From Carex sylvatica (Eukaryota > Streptophyta > Magnoliopsida > Poales > Cyperaceae), in assembly GCA_964058845.1 (NCBI GenBank), contig CAXKVR010000328.1:1-64000 (forward strand): a stretch of 64,000 nucleotides of DNA, in the 5' to 3' direction. This document shows, in pieces, positions 36,330-48,853 of the stretch. The position numbers and the translations under genes were made by a program. The notes under the pieces were generated by a model. The model worked only from the letters and a program-made list of their open reading frames with translations. It was not told the DNA's origin and did not search any database. How positions within the stretch are numbered: the first letter of the stretch is position 1; every line of letters begins with the position of its first letter.

Positions 36330-39025
36330 ATGTAATAGGCACCTGTAACCCCTGTATTTTATATAATTGGGAGAACATGTACTGATTTTGGACTTGATCT
36401 CTTAACCTTTTATTGCGTTCCTCAGCGATACGGCAATTACGTTCTTACACGATCGCTTCTACTTCTACCCTAGTGAAGATCTCCTGTACCCCAGTATTTA
36501 TCAACCCGGATGCATAAGATGTTGCATGGTGCTGCCTTTCTCGAGTGGTTGCTGTTTTCACCGTTTGTTGTATCAAGCATCCAAATCCTAAGACACGACC
36601 ATGGCTTGGTCCGCCAATGGCTGTCAGAAAGAAGGTGCTGTCGTCCAATTCTCCATTGGCCTGATCAGCCCTCATTGCCTTAACCTTCCTCTAATAGAAT
36701 ATGAAAAAGTTGAAAAATATCCATTAAAGCAAAAAATAAGAATTGAATTGGAAAAAATGAGAAATATGGCCCTCATATAGGGTTACCAGTAGCATGTAGG
36801 GTTATATTAGCACTTAAGATACACATGCAGTCTATATATGTCTTAATATTTTTTGACAAAATTTTATTGAATATATACTAGATATAATAGAGCCAGTGAT
36901 GTACATTGGTCTAAGACATGTACTTTGGAGCAACATAATAATTTTTTATTGTATACCACATTGGGACAGTATATATGCAGAAAATGAAGTAATACTAGAG
37001 TTATTAGAGTTATTCACTTATTCATGAATATTTTCTTTATATTTCAACTTCATGTCCAATGTCAGATGCAAAGTCAGTACACATGGGTCTTAACCTGTTT
37101 TAGGTACCAGTAATGGGTCTAACCAAATTTAGGTTAGTACTCATTGCCAACTACAGTACCATTAAAAAAAAAAAAAGAATGATAAATTTATACTTACAAA
37201 AACTTGCTCTTTTCTCTTGTTGGTGAATTTCAAGGATTTGATATCTAACTCTTGAACTTGCCCGCTTGTCCCGTTTGCGGTTGGATTCATTCCCCCATTA
37301 CCATCACTGTTTTCAACAATTTCAGTCACACCCTCCTCATCAGTACATATTTGGGCCAAAACCGGTGATACGCCATTTTCTCTTTCACAGTGAATATGGA
37401 TGTAAAGTTCCTCCATAGTTGGCGTTCTCCCCTTTAACAAATACAACAACAAGGTAGACACTTTTCGCGAGAGAAAAAATGCCACTACAAGAAGGTAGGC
37501 ACTTTTCGCGAGGATAAAAAGTGCATTTATGACGGTACTCCGTCGCTAAAAATACCATCACTAATAGAAAAACACATTTATGATGGTATTCCGTCGCTAA
37601 AAGTCACTTTTTATCCTCGCGAAAAGTGTCTACCTTCTTGTTGTGTGCATTAATGACGGTACTCCGTCGCTAAAAATACCGTTACTAATAGAAAAAAATA
37701 CATTTATGACGGTATTCCGTCGCGAAAAGTCACTTTTTACCCTCGCAAAAAGGTTAGATGAAAGCTTAATGCCAAAAATAGTTATAATATTTGAACCTTA
37801 ATATTTGAAAGTATACCAGTTTCTAAAAATGTTGGTGAGCACTAGCTGATCCAGCATAGTGGGAGATTGAATATTTAGATTTTTTTGCGATTTTCTTGGT
37901 ATTGTTTACTGATCTCTTGCCACTCATCGGTGAAGAAGATATCACAAAGACCTCTCCAATTTACCGGGGATGTGCACCATTTAGGCACGTCGACCTTCCA
38001 TGCTATAATGTCCCAATCATATAATTTTACGCGATTCCTCCTTGCCTTACCTAACTCCTCACAGTACCTTTTAGCTGCTATTGCATCGAGTACTTCACGA
38101 CAACGGTCATGATCTTCATCTATTGCATACCTATATCTCTCCTACATTTAAGAAAAGAAGGGAGTTCACATCCAATTATAACATAAGGGGTGATGGGACA
38201 AAATTTTTATTGCAATGGTTCACTGTTATGAACAAGATAGGAATGCAATGATTCACTGTTATGAACAAGACTAGAGTTTCATCAAGAATAATGGAACAAG
38301 ACAGAAATGTAAAATTACTAACCTATTGTTATGAACATATAGATTGATAATTACTAATAGAGCCTATATTACTACATATTGGTATTACTAAATTGGGACT
38401 AAATTAGAAACTAAATTACTAACCTATTGGTAATACTAGTTACTAGTTTAATTTACTAGCAAAAACTTAATTAGAATTTCATACGCTCTTAGAAAAAAAT
38501 TATAATCGCTGACTTGCATTAAAAAAAAAGTTAGAGCTAACTGAAAATAAATTTTTAGAATGCAGACTCTCATTGACAATTTGAGAGAACAAATGGAATA
38601 TGTTGCATGATTTTAGAAAAACTTCAAATACAATCTAACAATTTTATTTTTCAATGCACACTTATAATAAATGTTACCAGAAAATTCCTCTCCAGGCTCT
38701 TCTTCGTATCGTCATCGAAGGCATGATAAGATCTTAACGGTGCAGGCATTAGTCTAAGGGCAAGCTTAGTGATTGTCGATGTTACCAGCCTTGGTCTTTT
38801 TGTGCAACTGAACTCGTGTTGGCCAACTCGCCATACAAACGGTCATTCCTCAGGGTTAGCTTTCACCGATCTCATTCTTGCAAGGCCTCAACCCTTTTTC
38901 ATTGGAGATTCGGGTGGTGTGATTTTCCCTTCAGATGCAGCATTCAAACTACCACCAACACATTTCCTCTTGAACCATTTGGTAGCTGTTGCTCTTGTGA
39001 CTCAAGATTTTTTGCGGGGAGACAT
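36330..39025 (-). pseudogene. CACTA-3 transposase_24-like gene, decayed
   Basis: Minus strand, four recognisable exons. Exon 1 starts at 39025 (MSPRKKS then a stop at 39002-39004), continues LVTSTITKLALRLMPAPLRS and ends at a donor near 38680. Exon 2 (about 38143-37876) has EELGKARRNRVKLYDWD and SPVNWRGLCDIFFTDEW. Exon 3 (about 37450-37196) has GRTPTMEELYIHIHCEREN. Exon 4 (about 36690-36330) has FFLTAIGGPSHGRVLGFG, the Gly-rich signature of plant transposase_24 proteins, then a coiled-coil tail after a stop near 36446. At least four stops interrupt the exons. A mini-CACTA sits in the intron between exons 2 and 3. Not functional. Confidence 0.75.
37483..37645. mobile_element. 163-bp mini-CACTA nested in CACTA-3
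   Basis: The ends are CACTACAAGAAGGTAGGCAC and, inverted, CACAACAAGAAGGTAGACAC. Both sides are flanked by TGC (37480-37482 and 37646-37648), an exact 3-bp duplication. The interior has GACGGTACTCCGTCGCTAA motifs. Part of the interior is repeated again at 37646-37755, and a terminus-like piece lies at 37447-37472, so the locus has been rearranged or hit twice. Confidence 0.8.
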
Positions 39026-39401
39026 ATTTCTTTTGCTAACAAGATAACAAATATGATGTTATTTATAAATTAGAAGAAGGTACCAGCATATATTATACAA
39101 ATTACCTTTATAAATTAGAAATAATTTAGAAGAACATACTGATATTGACTAAAAGTCTCACCATCTCTCACCATTATATATGTTCATACATAATAAGCAT
39201 CCAAAATAAAAAAAAGATACCATAAGAACATCTCTCACCATTTATATATGTTCATATATTTGCATGTGATACATGTTGCACGGGACTACCCTTGCAACAA
39301 GTTTGAGTCCTGGTCAAACGCCATTTCTGTTGCAAGGACCGTCTCTACCTTGCAACAAACAGGTGCTCCCCTTGCTATAAGTTACGATTCTAATAGTGAT
39401 T

Positions 39402-40567
39402 TATGTATTTAATATAGTGTGGTCCATCAATACGTAGAACAATATATACACTAAAATATATATACCAAAATAAAGGAGGATAAGGCTACAATATTAGAAC
39501 CTAATATTCTAAGATATTTGGCAGGATATTTTTCTTTGACGGTTAAACTCAATCAACATATGTATAATGAATAAAAACAGCGAAAAACTAGGTATAGTAT
39601 AACCTGGGGTAGCAAGATCTTGGTGTCTACTATTTGGGTCCCAACGAAACCAAAAGATTTCAAGTCAAATGACCAAAATATTGGCCATCATATTTTTGTG
39701 CTAGAGAAAACTATTAATGGAGCTTATGAGAGGGATTATAGTACATCAGCGACGAAACCATCCAATTTCTTGAAGGCATGAGCCGGGCAAAGCATTTTGA
39801 AATTCACCTATTACATCAAATAAATATTTTGTAAAAACCAAGTTATAACAACATGAACAGAAATAATCTATCTAGTAGTAAAGTAAATGATATTAACAAT
39901 TAAATAATTAATTCCTGAGATAGCAAACAATAAATAAACAGAGAAAATAATAAAAGACTTACCGAATCCCAACTATAGTCTTAACTCAAGTACATGTAGC
40001 ATGATATTTTGTTTTGCATCGACGATAGTAGCAGTTTAAAACGGCTCCTTTGACACCGCATTTGCAACATATATATAAGCTGCTCCCCTCTCTCTCTATC
40101 TCTATCTCTATCTCTAGGTTAATGATCACATCATTGTCCGAGTAATATACTTTTGGTGCCCTGAGTCATGAACCAAGAATAAGAGAATTACTAAAAACTA
40201 CGTTCCTGTAGTGCATCTTTGACTGTGTTTAATGGAATGAAACCAATTTGATTCGATAAATATTAAACATACCATTCAAGACATTTTTCGTGAACATATA
40301 TGACTTTGTTGGGATCGATCCACTTCTTCGGGCTTCACCAAAATACCATTGTAATAGCATACAATTGGTCCATAGAGCTGAAACGTACAAAAGCTTAGAT
40401 TTATATTTTCAATGATATAAAACATTAATTTATGACATTAAAAAGCCAAAAAAAAAAAAAAAAACATTAACATTCATAGATTTATATGGTACGTAAACGG
40501 GTTTCGGTAGCCTAAACATGGGCTTATATATAATTTTATTAATATTGATGTATCGATCCGTAACACT
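39402..40567. other. Gene-free stretch
   Basis: AT-rich. A short (CTCTAT)n microsatellite lies at about 40087-40117. No gene is seen. Confidence 0.4.
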
Positions 40568-40842
40568 CAAGGTTCTAAATAGCGTTTATAGCAGTATAGC
40601 GGGGAGATTAAAAAAATAAAATTAGCGAATAGCGGAGCTATAGCAAAAGCTATTGTAAATAGCATTTTTTATTTCAAAAATTATATTTTATATTTCTACT
40701 AATAGTAAAAATGTTTCATCAAGAAAAAAATATCAAATTAATTAAGAAGTTATAATATTCATATTAAACCAATACAAAGTTCAAATTGTTATTTAAAATA
40801 TCTCTAATTCAAAAACTATCGATATATTTTATATTCAAAATA

Positions 40843-42130
40843 GAGAAATTTATATATATCTCCATCAAAACTTTTTTTTTTAGATATTTCCCCATTGAAG
40901 CTTAAAATTTAGTTATTTCCCCACTAAAACTCAATTATTTTTATTTATATCCCCATCTCTTAATTTAATCAATTAAAATTTAACATTCATATTTATAAAA
41001 ATTTGAAAAGACTGTTTTACCCTTCATAAAAAATACTCTGCTAATCTCCCTCATCGTTCATTTTCGCTCCTTTCTTTTTCCTGCTAAACCCTTCCCTTGT
41101 CAAGGCCGCCCCTTCGCTCAATTCTTCTCTGCATGCTCCAACTACATTCTACTGTTTGAACTTTTTTTGAAAAAAATCAACAATAAAATAGTTCATCTAT
41201 GGTATGAACTTCTTTATATCCCCATGATCTTTTTTCTAAATCCACTTTTTTCTTTCTTATCGATCGCAGCTGTCAAGTTTGTTTTGCTTGTTGTCGTACA
41301 TCTTAACCTTATCTTAGCACTTTTCTTTCTTCTCATCTCATCTCATCTCATCTCATCTCATCTCATCTCAGCACTTTTCTTTCTTCTCCCTCTCACAAAA
41401 TATATTTTTTTGGGTACGGTTCACATTTAATTCACAGAAGAGGAAGATGCCAAGAAAATTCTGAAGGAGACTCTGGTATTTGCTAGAGTTGAAATTGGTG
41501 CTCAAAGCCTCAAACCAAAGTACATATATCATCTTCTTTATGCAATAATGGATCTTTCCTGCAGCTTGTTGCTGACCCCTTAATTGTAAATTAAAAATGT
41601 CCAATTAATTGGCAAGAAACAAGGGTTCAATTGAGGATTGTAATGCCAATTAACAACCATACATTAATTGACTTGTTGAACCATATAAGATTAATTCTTT
41701 ATGAATTTGAGGTGAAGCAAATCTCAACTGAGATGAGTTTAATTCCTTCTAAATTGAATCTAACCCTGCATCTGATAAGTATCTTCTCTATCACAATCGA
41801 TTGACAAAACAGGAAGGAATATGGAGATATAGAGAAGCAGATAGAGGAGCACAAAAAGAAGAATGCACTTGAGGGGAAGGGGCAGCATGGACAAGGGAAG
41901 AGTTTAGCGGGAAGGAAAGATGAGGGAGATTAGCACAGTAATTTCAATGAAGGGAAAAACAGTCTTTATATTTTTTATTAATATTAATTATAATTTCAAT
42001 TGGTTAAATTAAGAGATGGGATGTAAATAAAAAAAACTTGAGTTTTAGTGGGAAAATAACTAAATTTTAAGTTTCAATGGGAAAATATCTAAAAAAATAA
42101 AGTTTTGATGGGGATATATATAAACTTCTC
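40843..42130. mobile_element. Mutator-like element with 9-bp TSD; possible Pack-MULE
   Basis: Inverted ends of about 130 bp start GAGAAATTTATATATATC and GAGAAGTTTATATATATC. TTCAAAATA is duplicated exactly at 40834-40842 and 42131-42139. No transposase is encoded. The interior (41040-41935) has a base composition unlike the arms. It includes two gene-like fragments: EDAKKILKETLVFARVEIG near 41440-41520 and EYGDIEKQIEEHKKKNALEG near 41815-41880. I do not recognise their source. Captured host sequence would make it a Pack-MULE, but that is inference. Confidence 0.8.
41332..41370. repeat. (TCTCA)n microsatellite
   Basis: About eight TCTCA units inside the Mutator-like element. Confidence 0.9.
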
Positions 42131-42211
42131 TTCAAAATATATCACTACCATATATTAATGCATGATACAAAATTTAATTGATATAGCGGTATACACTAGT
42201 GGAAAAACAGG

Positions 42212-42557
42212 AATCAGGATCGGCCTATCTGGATCGGCTATATGAAACAACCGATACTAATATCTATTTGGATCGATTTTCTGAACAAAATCGATTCTAA
42301 AAACTAATCAGATCGGATTTTTTAGTCAACCAATCTTAATTTGTGAACTATTGGGATCGGTTATTTCAAAAAACCAATCCTGATAGTATCAGGATCGGTT
42401 CTTAGAGAAAACCAATCCTAATAGTTGAACTATTAGAATCAGGATCGATTTTTATAAACAAATGATCCTAATTAATGAACTATTATGATCAGTTGTTTGT
42501 AAAAAATGATCTTGATACTACTGGGATCGGTTTTTTTATAAACAACCGATCCTAATA
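42212..42557. repeat. CACTA-1 5' subterminal repeats
   Basis: GATCGGTT/AACCGATC-type motifs recur in both orientations every 20-40 bases, often paired as short hairpins. In En/Spm elements such arrays are TNPA-binding sites. The role here is inferred by analogy. Confidence 0.8.
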
Positions 42558-43621
42558 GTGCATATGAAAAGTTAATTCAGTCCAATTTTTGTCAGAAACT
42601 CGTCTCTCTTCCTAGGCTTCGCCTCTCTTAATTAGCGCAGTAGCTATTTCGTCCTAAATTAATTCATCTATTTCAGCTCTATTTTCTCAGGTACATTTGA
42701 TCATCTCTTTTCTTAAGTTTGCTATTAATGGAGCACCATTTATTGGCTATGATTCGGTTCAAACCCTAAACCCTAAATCCTATATAAGAAGTGAGTTATG
42801 ATCCCCGCTCAAAATCTAAACCTTATAAGTCTTGATTCAGCTCTTTTATTGGTTCCACAAGCTTTTAAGTTTGAATACCTAGTCTCTTTTCATTTTAAGT
42901 TTTTCTTTATATGTGGAGATTTGGATGCACATGCATATATATGCTATATATGCTATATATGCTATATGTGCATATATGCTATATATGCTATATGAGCTAA
43001 TATATGAGCTATATATATGAGCTATTCTTTATATGTGGAGATTTTCTTTATAAGTTTGAATATCTCAAGATTTGCATGCACACGCTTTTGAGTTTGCTAT
43101 ATATATGCTATATATATGCCATATGAGCAGTTTTTTTTTATTTCAAGTTATAGGATATATAGCATGCATGTTATATGTACATCTCTTAATTAGGTTCCGA
43201 TCTATGATTTAATTTTGTAGATTGGCTATTATTAAGAGATTTGGTGCAGTGATCTTCATCTCACTCGATCCAGTATCCAAAAAAAAGCTGTAAGTACAAC
43301 CTAGAACTCATGTTTAATTAGTTTTGTGTATTACTGTGTTTTTTTTTTGTAAGAGTGAATAGCTAGAGTACGTAGATGTATTTATATTAGGTATGTAGCT
43401 AGAGTATTGTCTTATGAGCCACAACCGCATGATTAATGCATTTAGGTCATGATACTCATTCAAAATTAATCCATTAGGGATTAATTTTGAATAGTCTCCA
43501 TTTTGAGACTGCTCTTTGAATACTTTGTCTCATTTAGGATGTGACTATATGTTAGTCGTGTTTTAGCATTTAAGAAAATTTCGACAGTATTTTCCCTTAT
43601 TAGTTCCCCGAATACTCGTAG

Positions 43622-46424
43622 ATGGACCACAGTTGGATGTACGAAGTATCACGTCTATCTGATGAATATATGACAGGTGTCGAGGAGTTAATCAGAGTTG
43701 CTACGGAAGATATGGCGAATAAGGAGAGTGCATTGATGTCGTGTCCTTATCGTGATTGTAACAATGGTCAAAAATTCTCCAATCCGAACCAAGTGAGGAA
43801 CTATTTAATCCGTCGTGGATTCAAGCAAGGATATAAGTGTTGGTTATGACACGGTGAAAGTTTGCCAACCGACATAGGTACTGGTACTGAGCATCAGGAA
43901 TACCATACCGGTGAAAATGACGGGAATGATCTATGGGGATTGGAAACAAATATAGGCACTCGTACTGAGCATCAGGAATACCGAAGAAAATAATAATATG
44001 GTGGTAGATAGATGTGATAATTTTGATCAAATGTTATATGATTTAGAAGATAATTTTGATAATGATAAGCAGTATTGTTTATTTGAGAATTTGTACGAAG
44101 ATTATAATAAGAAATTGTATCATGGTTGTTCTAAATTTTCAAAATTGAAAAGTGTATTAAAATTGTATAACCTTAAAGCATCTAACGGTTGGAGTGATAG
44201 AAGTTTTACTGAGTTATTACAAACTTTAAAAGAAATGCTTCTGGATGGAAACGAGATACCACCTAATGTTTATGAAGCGAAGAAAATATTGTGCCCAGTG
44301 GATTTGGAAGTTCAAAGAATAAATGCGTATCCAAATGATTGTATATTATATCGAAATGAGTATAAAGATCTTCACGAGTGTCCAAAATGTGGTGCATCAC
44401 GTTACAAACCAAAGCAGTTAACCGGCGATAAAAGTGATGATCACAAACCGAATAAAGGGCCTCTAGCAAAAGTATTGTGGTACCTCCCCATGAAACTGAG
44501 ATTCAAACATTTGTTCTCAAATGCTAAATATGCGAAATTAGTGCGTTGGCATGCCGATAACCGGAAAAAAGACGAAAAATTACGGCACCCAGCTGATTCT
44601 CCTCAGTGGAGAAATATTGACAGAGAGTTCTCCGAATTTGGGCGTGACCATAGAAATCTTAAGCTTGGGCTGAATGCAGATGGAATAAATCTACACAGTA
44701 GCATGAGCAGCAAGCATAGCAGTTGGCCGGTTTTGTTGTACATTTATAATCTTTCACCTTGGTTATGTATGAAACCCAAATACATCATGTTAACCTTGCT
44801 CATATCAGGACCCAAATAGCTCGGGAACGACATAGATGTGTATCTAGCGCCATTGATCGAGGATTTAAAAGAATTATGGCAACTCAGAGTGCAGATATTT
44901 GATGCATACAGCAAATAGAAATTCACTTTACGGGGCATGATTTTCTGCACCATTAATGATTTTCCGGTTTATAGAAATTTGTCGGGTTACAGTGTCAAAG
45001 GAGAGAAAGCGTGCCATGTTTACCTGGATGATACAGTCAATGTGTGGCTACCTAATTCCTCTAAAAACGTGTACATGGGTCATCGTAGATTTCTTCTTGC
45101 CAACCATGCACACCGAAATAGAAAGAAAGAATTCAATGGAAAGACCGATAATACCAGAGTAAAATATCCGTTGACCGGTAAAGTTATTTATTCGTGAGTG
45201 AAGGATATCAAAGTTCAATTTGGGAAATTTTAAAAAAAAGTGGTGAGAAAGAAAGGGGCACCGAAAATTAGTTGGAAGAAGAAGTCAATATTCTGGGATT
45301 TACCATACTGGTAGCACTTAGATGTTCGACATTGTCTGCAGAAGAAGGTTGTTGTCACTCTTTGTCATCTTGAAATATATTTTTCACCATCTTTTTTTGA
45401 TATCATGGTTCATTTAATCGTTCACCTAATTAGATAAATTAAGATGTGTGGACCTGTTTTCTTGCGATACATGTATCCGTTTGAGAGATACATGGGATTG
45501 TTAAAGGCATATATCAAGAATCGATATCGACCTGAGGGCAGCATCGTAAGAGCTTATGCTGCTGAAGAGGTTATTGAGTTTTGTACTAATTATATGGATG
45601 ATGTCAAAGCTATCGGCATTCCTAAATCTCGGCACGAGGGTAGACTTCATGGAGTAGGCACAATCAGTGTGAAATTATTCGAGCCCGATAGTACAACGAT
45701 GTCACTAGCACATTTCCATGTTTTACAACACCTCACTGACATTCATCCTTTTTGGGACGAGCATGTGACTCTCTTGTGGTAACAGAATCCTAAGAAATCC
45801 GGCAAGTGGTTAATCGGCGAACACAATAAAAAGTTTGAAAGATGATTTAGATGTAGAGTCATGCAAGGTCCATGTCGTGAGGACCTTTTAAGAATATGAC
45901 ATCAATGGGTACATATTTTACACAAGAAATCAAGATTCAAAGAGTACTGCGCAAAACAGTAGAGTGACGTTAGTAGCCGTTTCGAGTGATTTGTTAGATC
46001 CTAAAGGTGCCGGACCATCGCATGCATCGATGTCATATTACGGGTTTGTTGAATAAATTTGGGAGTTAGATTATAGAAAATTTAACATTTTGTTATTTAT
46101 GTGTAAATGGGTCGATAACTGTAGGGGGTTAAAGTCGACGAAGATGATTTTATTCTGGTGGATTTCAGTAAGGCTGGATACAAGGATGATCCATTTATAC
46201 TTGCAAGACAAGTCATATAAGTGTTCTACATAACCGATCCGGCCGATCGTTCAAGACATTTTGTCATCTCTGGTAAAAGACATATCATTGAGATTGATAA
46301 TGTAGAACACGAATAAGCGTACGATCATTTTGATGAGATACCACCGTTTTTCACTGGCATTACATCTTTACCAACCGATGATGATAATGAAACAAGCCAC
46401 ATGCGCAATGATAATAATGAATGA
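43622..46424 (+). pseudogene. CACTA-1 TNP2-type transposase gene, broken
   Basis: Domain order is that of plant TNPD/TNP2 proteins. A Transpos_assoc zinc region occupies 43622-43849 (DHSWMYEVSRLSDEYMTG, CPYRDCNNG). The TNP2 domain spans about 44260-45180 (NDCILYRNEYKDLHECPKCG, NDIDVYLAPLIEDLKELW, MGHRRFL). A DUF4218 region lies at about 45440-45780 (MYPFERYMGLLKAYIKNRYR). A DUF4216 region lies at about 45890-46400 (INGYIFYTRNQDSK, ILVDFSKAGYKDDPFILA). Stops fall at 43847-43849, 44817-44819, near 44917, and several times in the last domain. It once encoded the catalytic DDE-type transposase. No functional product is possible without readthrough of many stops. Confidence 0.9.
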
Positions 46425-46429
46425 GAATG

Positions 46430-47880
46430 AATTGAAAAAGTTCCCACTGGCAACAATACCTAAATTTTTATTGGTATGTCAAAATATAAAAATATAAAAA
46501 TGTGAGTTATTATTGTTTAATATTGCTGACTTAAGGAATTTTTCTTTTTTCAGGATACATTGAAACACTAGACAATGAGAAACATGCAAGTTATTCTTCA
46601 ATATTTCTTGTAGCTTATTTCTTTTCATGTTATATGTAAATTTATTAGCTTATTTTTTAAATTTTAATGTTATTTTAAGTAGCTTATTTTATTTCATGTT
46701 ATAAATAATTTTCAAGTTATTAAGATAATATACTAAAATAATTTGTAAGATAATATGATAAAATAATTTCTAAAATATTGTACACATACACATTTTATTG
46801 ATAACTCATTTTTTAGAAATAATTTTTAAGATACAATAATTTATAAGATAATTTATATGTCATAATCTGTTTTAAGATCTCTTATTAAAATAATTTATTA
46901 AAATAATTTCATAAAATATTTTTAAGATGTAATTTGTAAGATAATAAGTTTTAAGATTTCTTATTAAAATTACTTCCAAAAAATTATTTATAAATTCTAA
47001 GCTACAAAAATTTGTAACAATAAAATTAAAAATAAGTATCTTGATTGGTTTGTTATGAAAAACCGATCCAGATAAGTATCTGAATCTGTTCTTTGTGAAA
47101 AAACCGATCCAGATAGTTATCTGGATCTGTCCTTCATTGAAACCCGACCCATATGGTCTATTTCTTAAAAAAATTCTTATAATTTAAAAAAAAAAATTAC
47201 ATATTAAAAATTATTTTATAAATTATTTTAATAAATTATTTTAATTAGAAATCTTAAACAAAATTACTTCCTAAAAATTATTTCATAAATTATGTTAATA
47301 AAATTATTTATAAATTATTTTAAAAAATAACCTTTTAAATATCTGATAAATTATTTGATTAAATTTATCTTATAAATTAGAATATAAAAAATTAATAAAT
47401 TATCTTGTTAAATATAAGCTACAAAAATTTGTAACATCAAATAAGTTTTTAAAAAGAAAGATATTTTTTAATTTTTATATTTTCATACCAATAAAATTAA
47501 AAATAAGTATCTGGATCTATTTTGTTATGAAAAACCGATCCAAATAGTCTATTTCTTAAAAAAATTCTTATATTTTTAAAATAAATAAATTACATATTAA
47601 AAATTATTTTAATAAGAAATTTTAACCAAAATTACTTCCTAAAAATTATTTGGTAAATTATTTTAACATTATTTATAAATTATTTTAAAAATAACCTTTT
47701 AAATATCTGATAACTTATTTGATAAAATTATATTATAAATTAAAATTATTTATTTTTTATACTATTTGGATCGGTTCAATACTAAAGAATCGATCCAGAT
47801 TGTCTTTCATTATAAAACCGTGACCTAACGTACTATGTGGATCGGTTATTATACTACAATCGATCCAAATAGTACCCCGC
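46430..47880. other. CACTA-1 middle zone between its two genes
   Basis: AT-rich sequence with GGATCGGTT-type motifs at 47080-47140, 47500-47545 and 47760-47875. It corresponds to the palindrome array of CACTA-2 (63351-63887) but is far less regular. Confidence 0.6.
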
Positions 47881-47889
47881 CTTTCCGTG

Positions 47890-48132
47890 TACTTAGCCAA
47901 AAATTGAAAGTTTTCAAATCTCACTCAAACCGTGGCCTCTCTCTTCCTCTTCTTCTCAAACCCTTAGCCTCCACCATGCCTCTCTCCTCCTCAAACCCCT
48001 AGTCCGCCGGCTCGTTGCTCCTCCCTCTCCTCCTCCGTGACCTCTTTCTCCTCCATTAAAGATTTCTCTTCCACTCCTCCCTCTCCGTCAGCTCGTTGGC
48101 TCCGCCTCCCTAGATCTCTCTCTCAAACTCGA
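47890..48132 (+). other. 5' leader exon of CACTA-1 second gene
   Basis: A CT-rich block ends in the donor CTCGA|GTAAGTCC at 48132/48133. The CACTA-2 copy has the matching CTCGG|GTAAGTCC. The following intron is enlarged by the nested LTR. Confidence 0.55.
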
Positions 48133-48399
48133 GTAAGTCCCATCTCCCTCTCCCTCTCTAAAATCAGTTTATTAGGAATTGTTTAGAAATTGTTAGCAAT
48201 TCGGATTAGAAATTATTGTTAATTCGGATTAGAAATTTGATAAGCATAAATTATATACACATTTGATCTAGATTTTATCATGAAATAACACCAATTATCT
48301 TGTATTTATAATATAAAGTGATTAAAATACACCTAGAATCAAGTTACTGCGGTTATTTGGCTTTTCAATGCAGGAAATGATGCAAAATAGCAAAAATAC

Positions 48400-48690
48400 C
48401 CCCCAGTGCGGATCAGCCACCCGCACTGCGGATCAACCCAGCCGCACTCACTGCGCAGAGGAAAAGTCCGAGCCTATTGCGGACGCACTCAGGGTCAGTG
48501 CGAATGAGCCCAGCCGCACTCAATACTTGGTCGATTTCAGAAAAGCACAGAACCCATCCGCAGTGCGGGTCATCCATCCGCAGTGTCACCCGCACCCAGA
48601 GAAATTTGCAGAAGTTAAATAAGGAAACTTGTCCCAGTGCGGGTGAATCCACCCGCAGTGCGTGTCATCCATCCGCACTGGACCCGCAGA
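48400..48690. repeat. CCGCAGTGCGG-type short repeats in the LTR U3
   Basis: CCGCACTGCGG/CCGCAGTGCGG variants recur about ten times in both orientations ahead of the TATA box. They make a GC island in AT-rich DNA and could be promoter elements. Confidence 0.7.
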
Positions 48691-48846
48691 AAGCCAATAA
48701 CTGCCCGGTTTGACAGTTTTTCTATTTTTGGCTCTTTATGGACGCATTTTTACTACCAGAAATACACATGCTTGCCGGAGAAGCAATGTAAACAGAGCAC
48801 CCACTAACCCCACATTCTAGCCTCTAAATCGGGCATAGTCCTTGGC

Positions 48847-48853
48847 TATAAAA
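48847..48853 (+). promoter_or_regulatory. TATA box of the solo LTR
   Basis: TATAAAA, followed by AGAGAGAG and a plausible start region about 30 bases downstream, in the usual place for an LTR promoter. Confidence 0.6.

Larger units (their letters stand above)
34555..39398. mobile_element. Non-autonomous CACTA element (CACTA-3)
   Basis: Ends are CACTACTAGAATCGTAACTT and, inverted, CACTATTAGAATCGTAACTT. Flanks are ATC (34552-34554) and ATT (39399-39401), a 3-bp duplication with one mismatch. Subterminal regions (34600-34990 and 39270-39380) carry repeated TTGCAACAA/TTGCAAGG motifs in both directions, as expected for transposase-binding sites in CACTA elements. Its 4844 bp encode only a decayed transposase_24-type gene on the minus strand and no TNP2. 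It would have needed TNP2 in trans. Its termini differ from CACTA-1 and CACTA-2, so it is another family. Confidence 0.85.

Noticed and set aside
38769..39073. Plus-strand open frames in CACTA-3
   Set aside because: They are the complement of exon 1 of the minus-strand transposase_24-like gene, which explains their openness.
48368..48713. Open frames with repeated PSRT/ADALR text
   Set aside because: These are the GC-rich short repeats of the solo LTR read in frame, not a gene.
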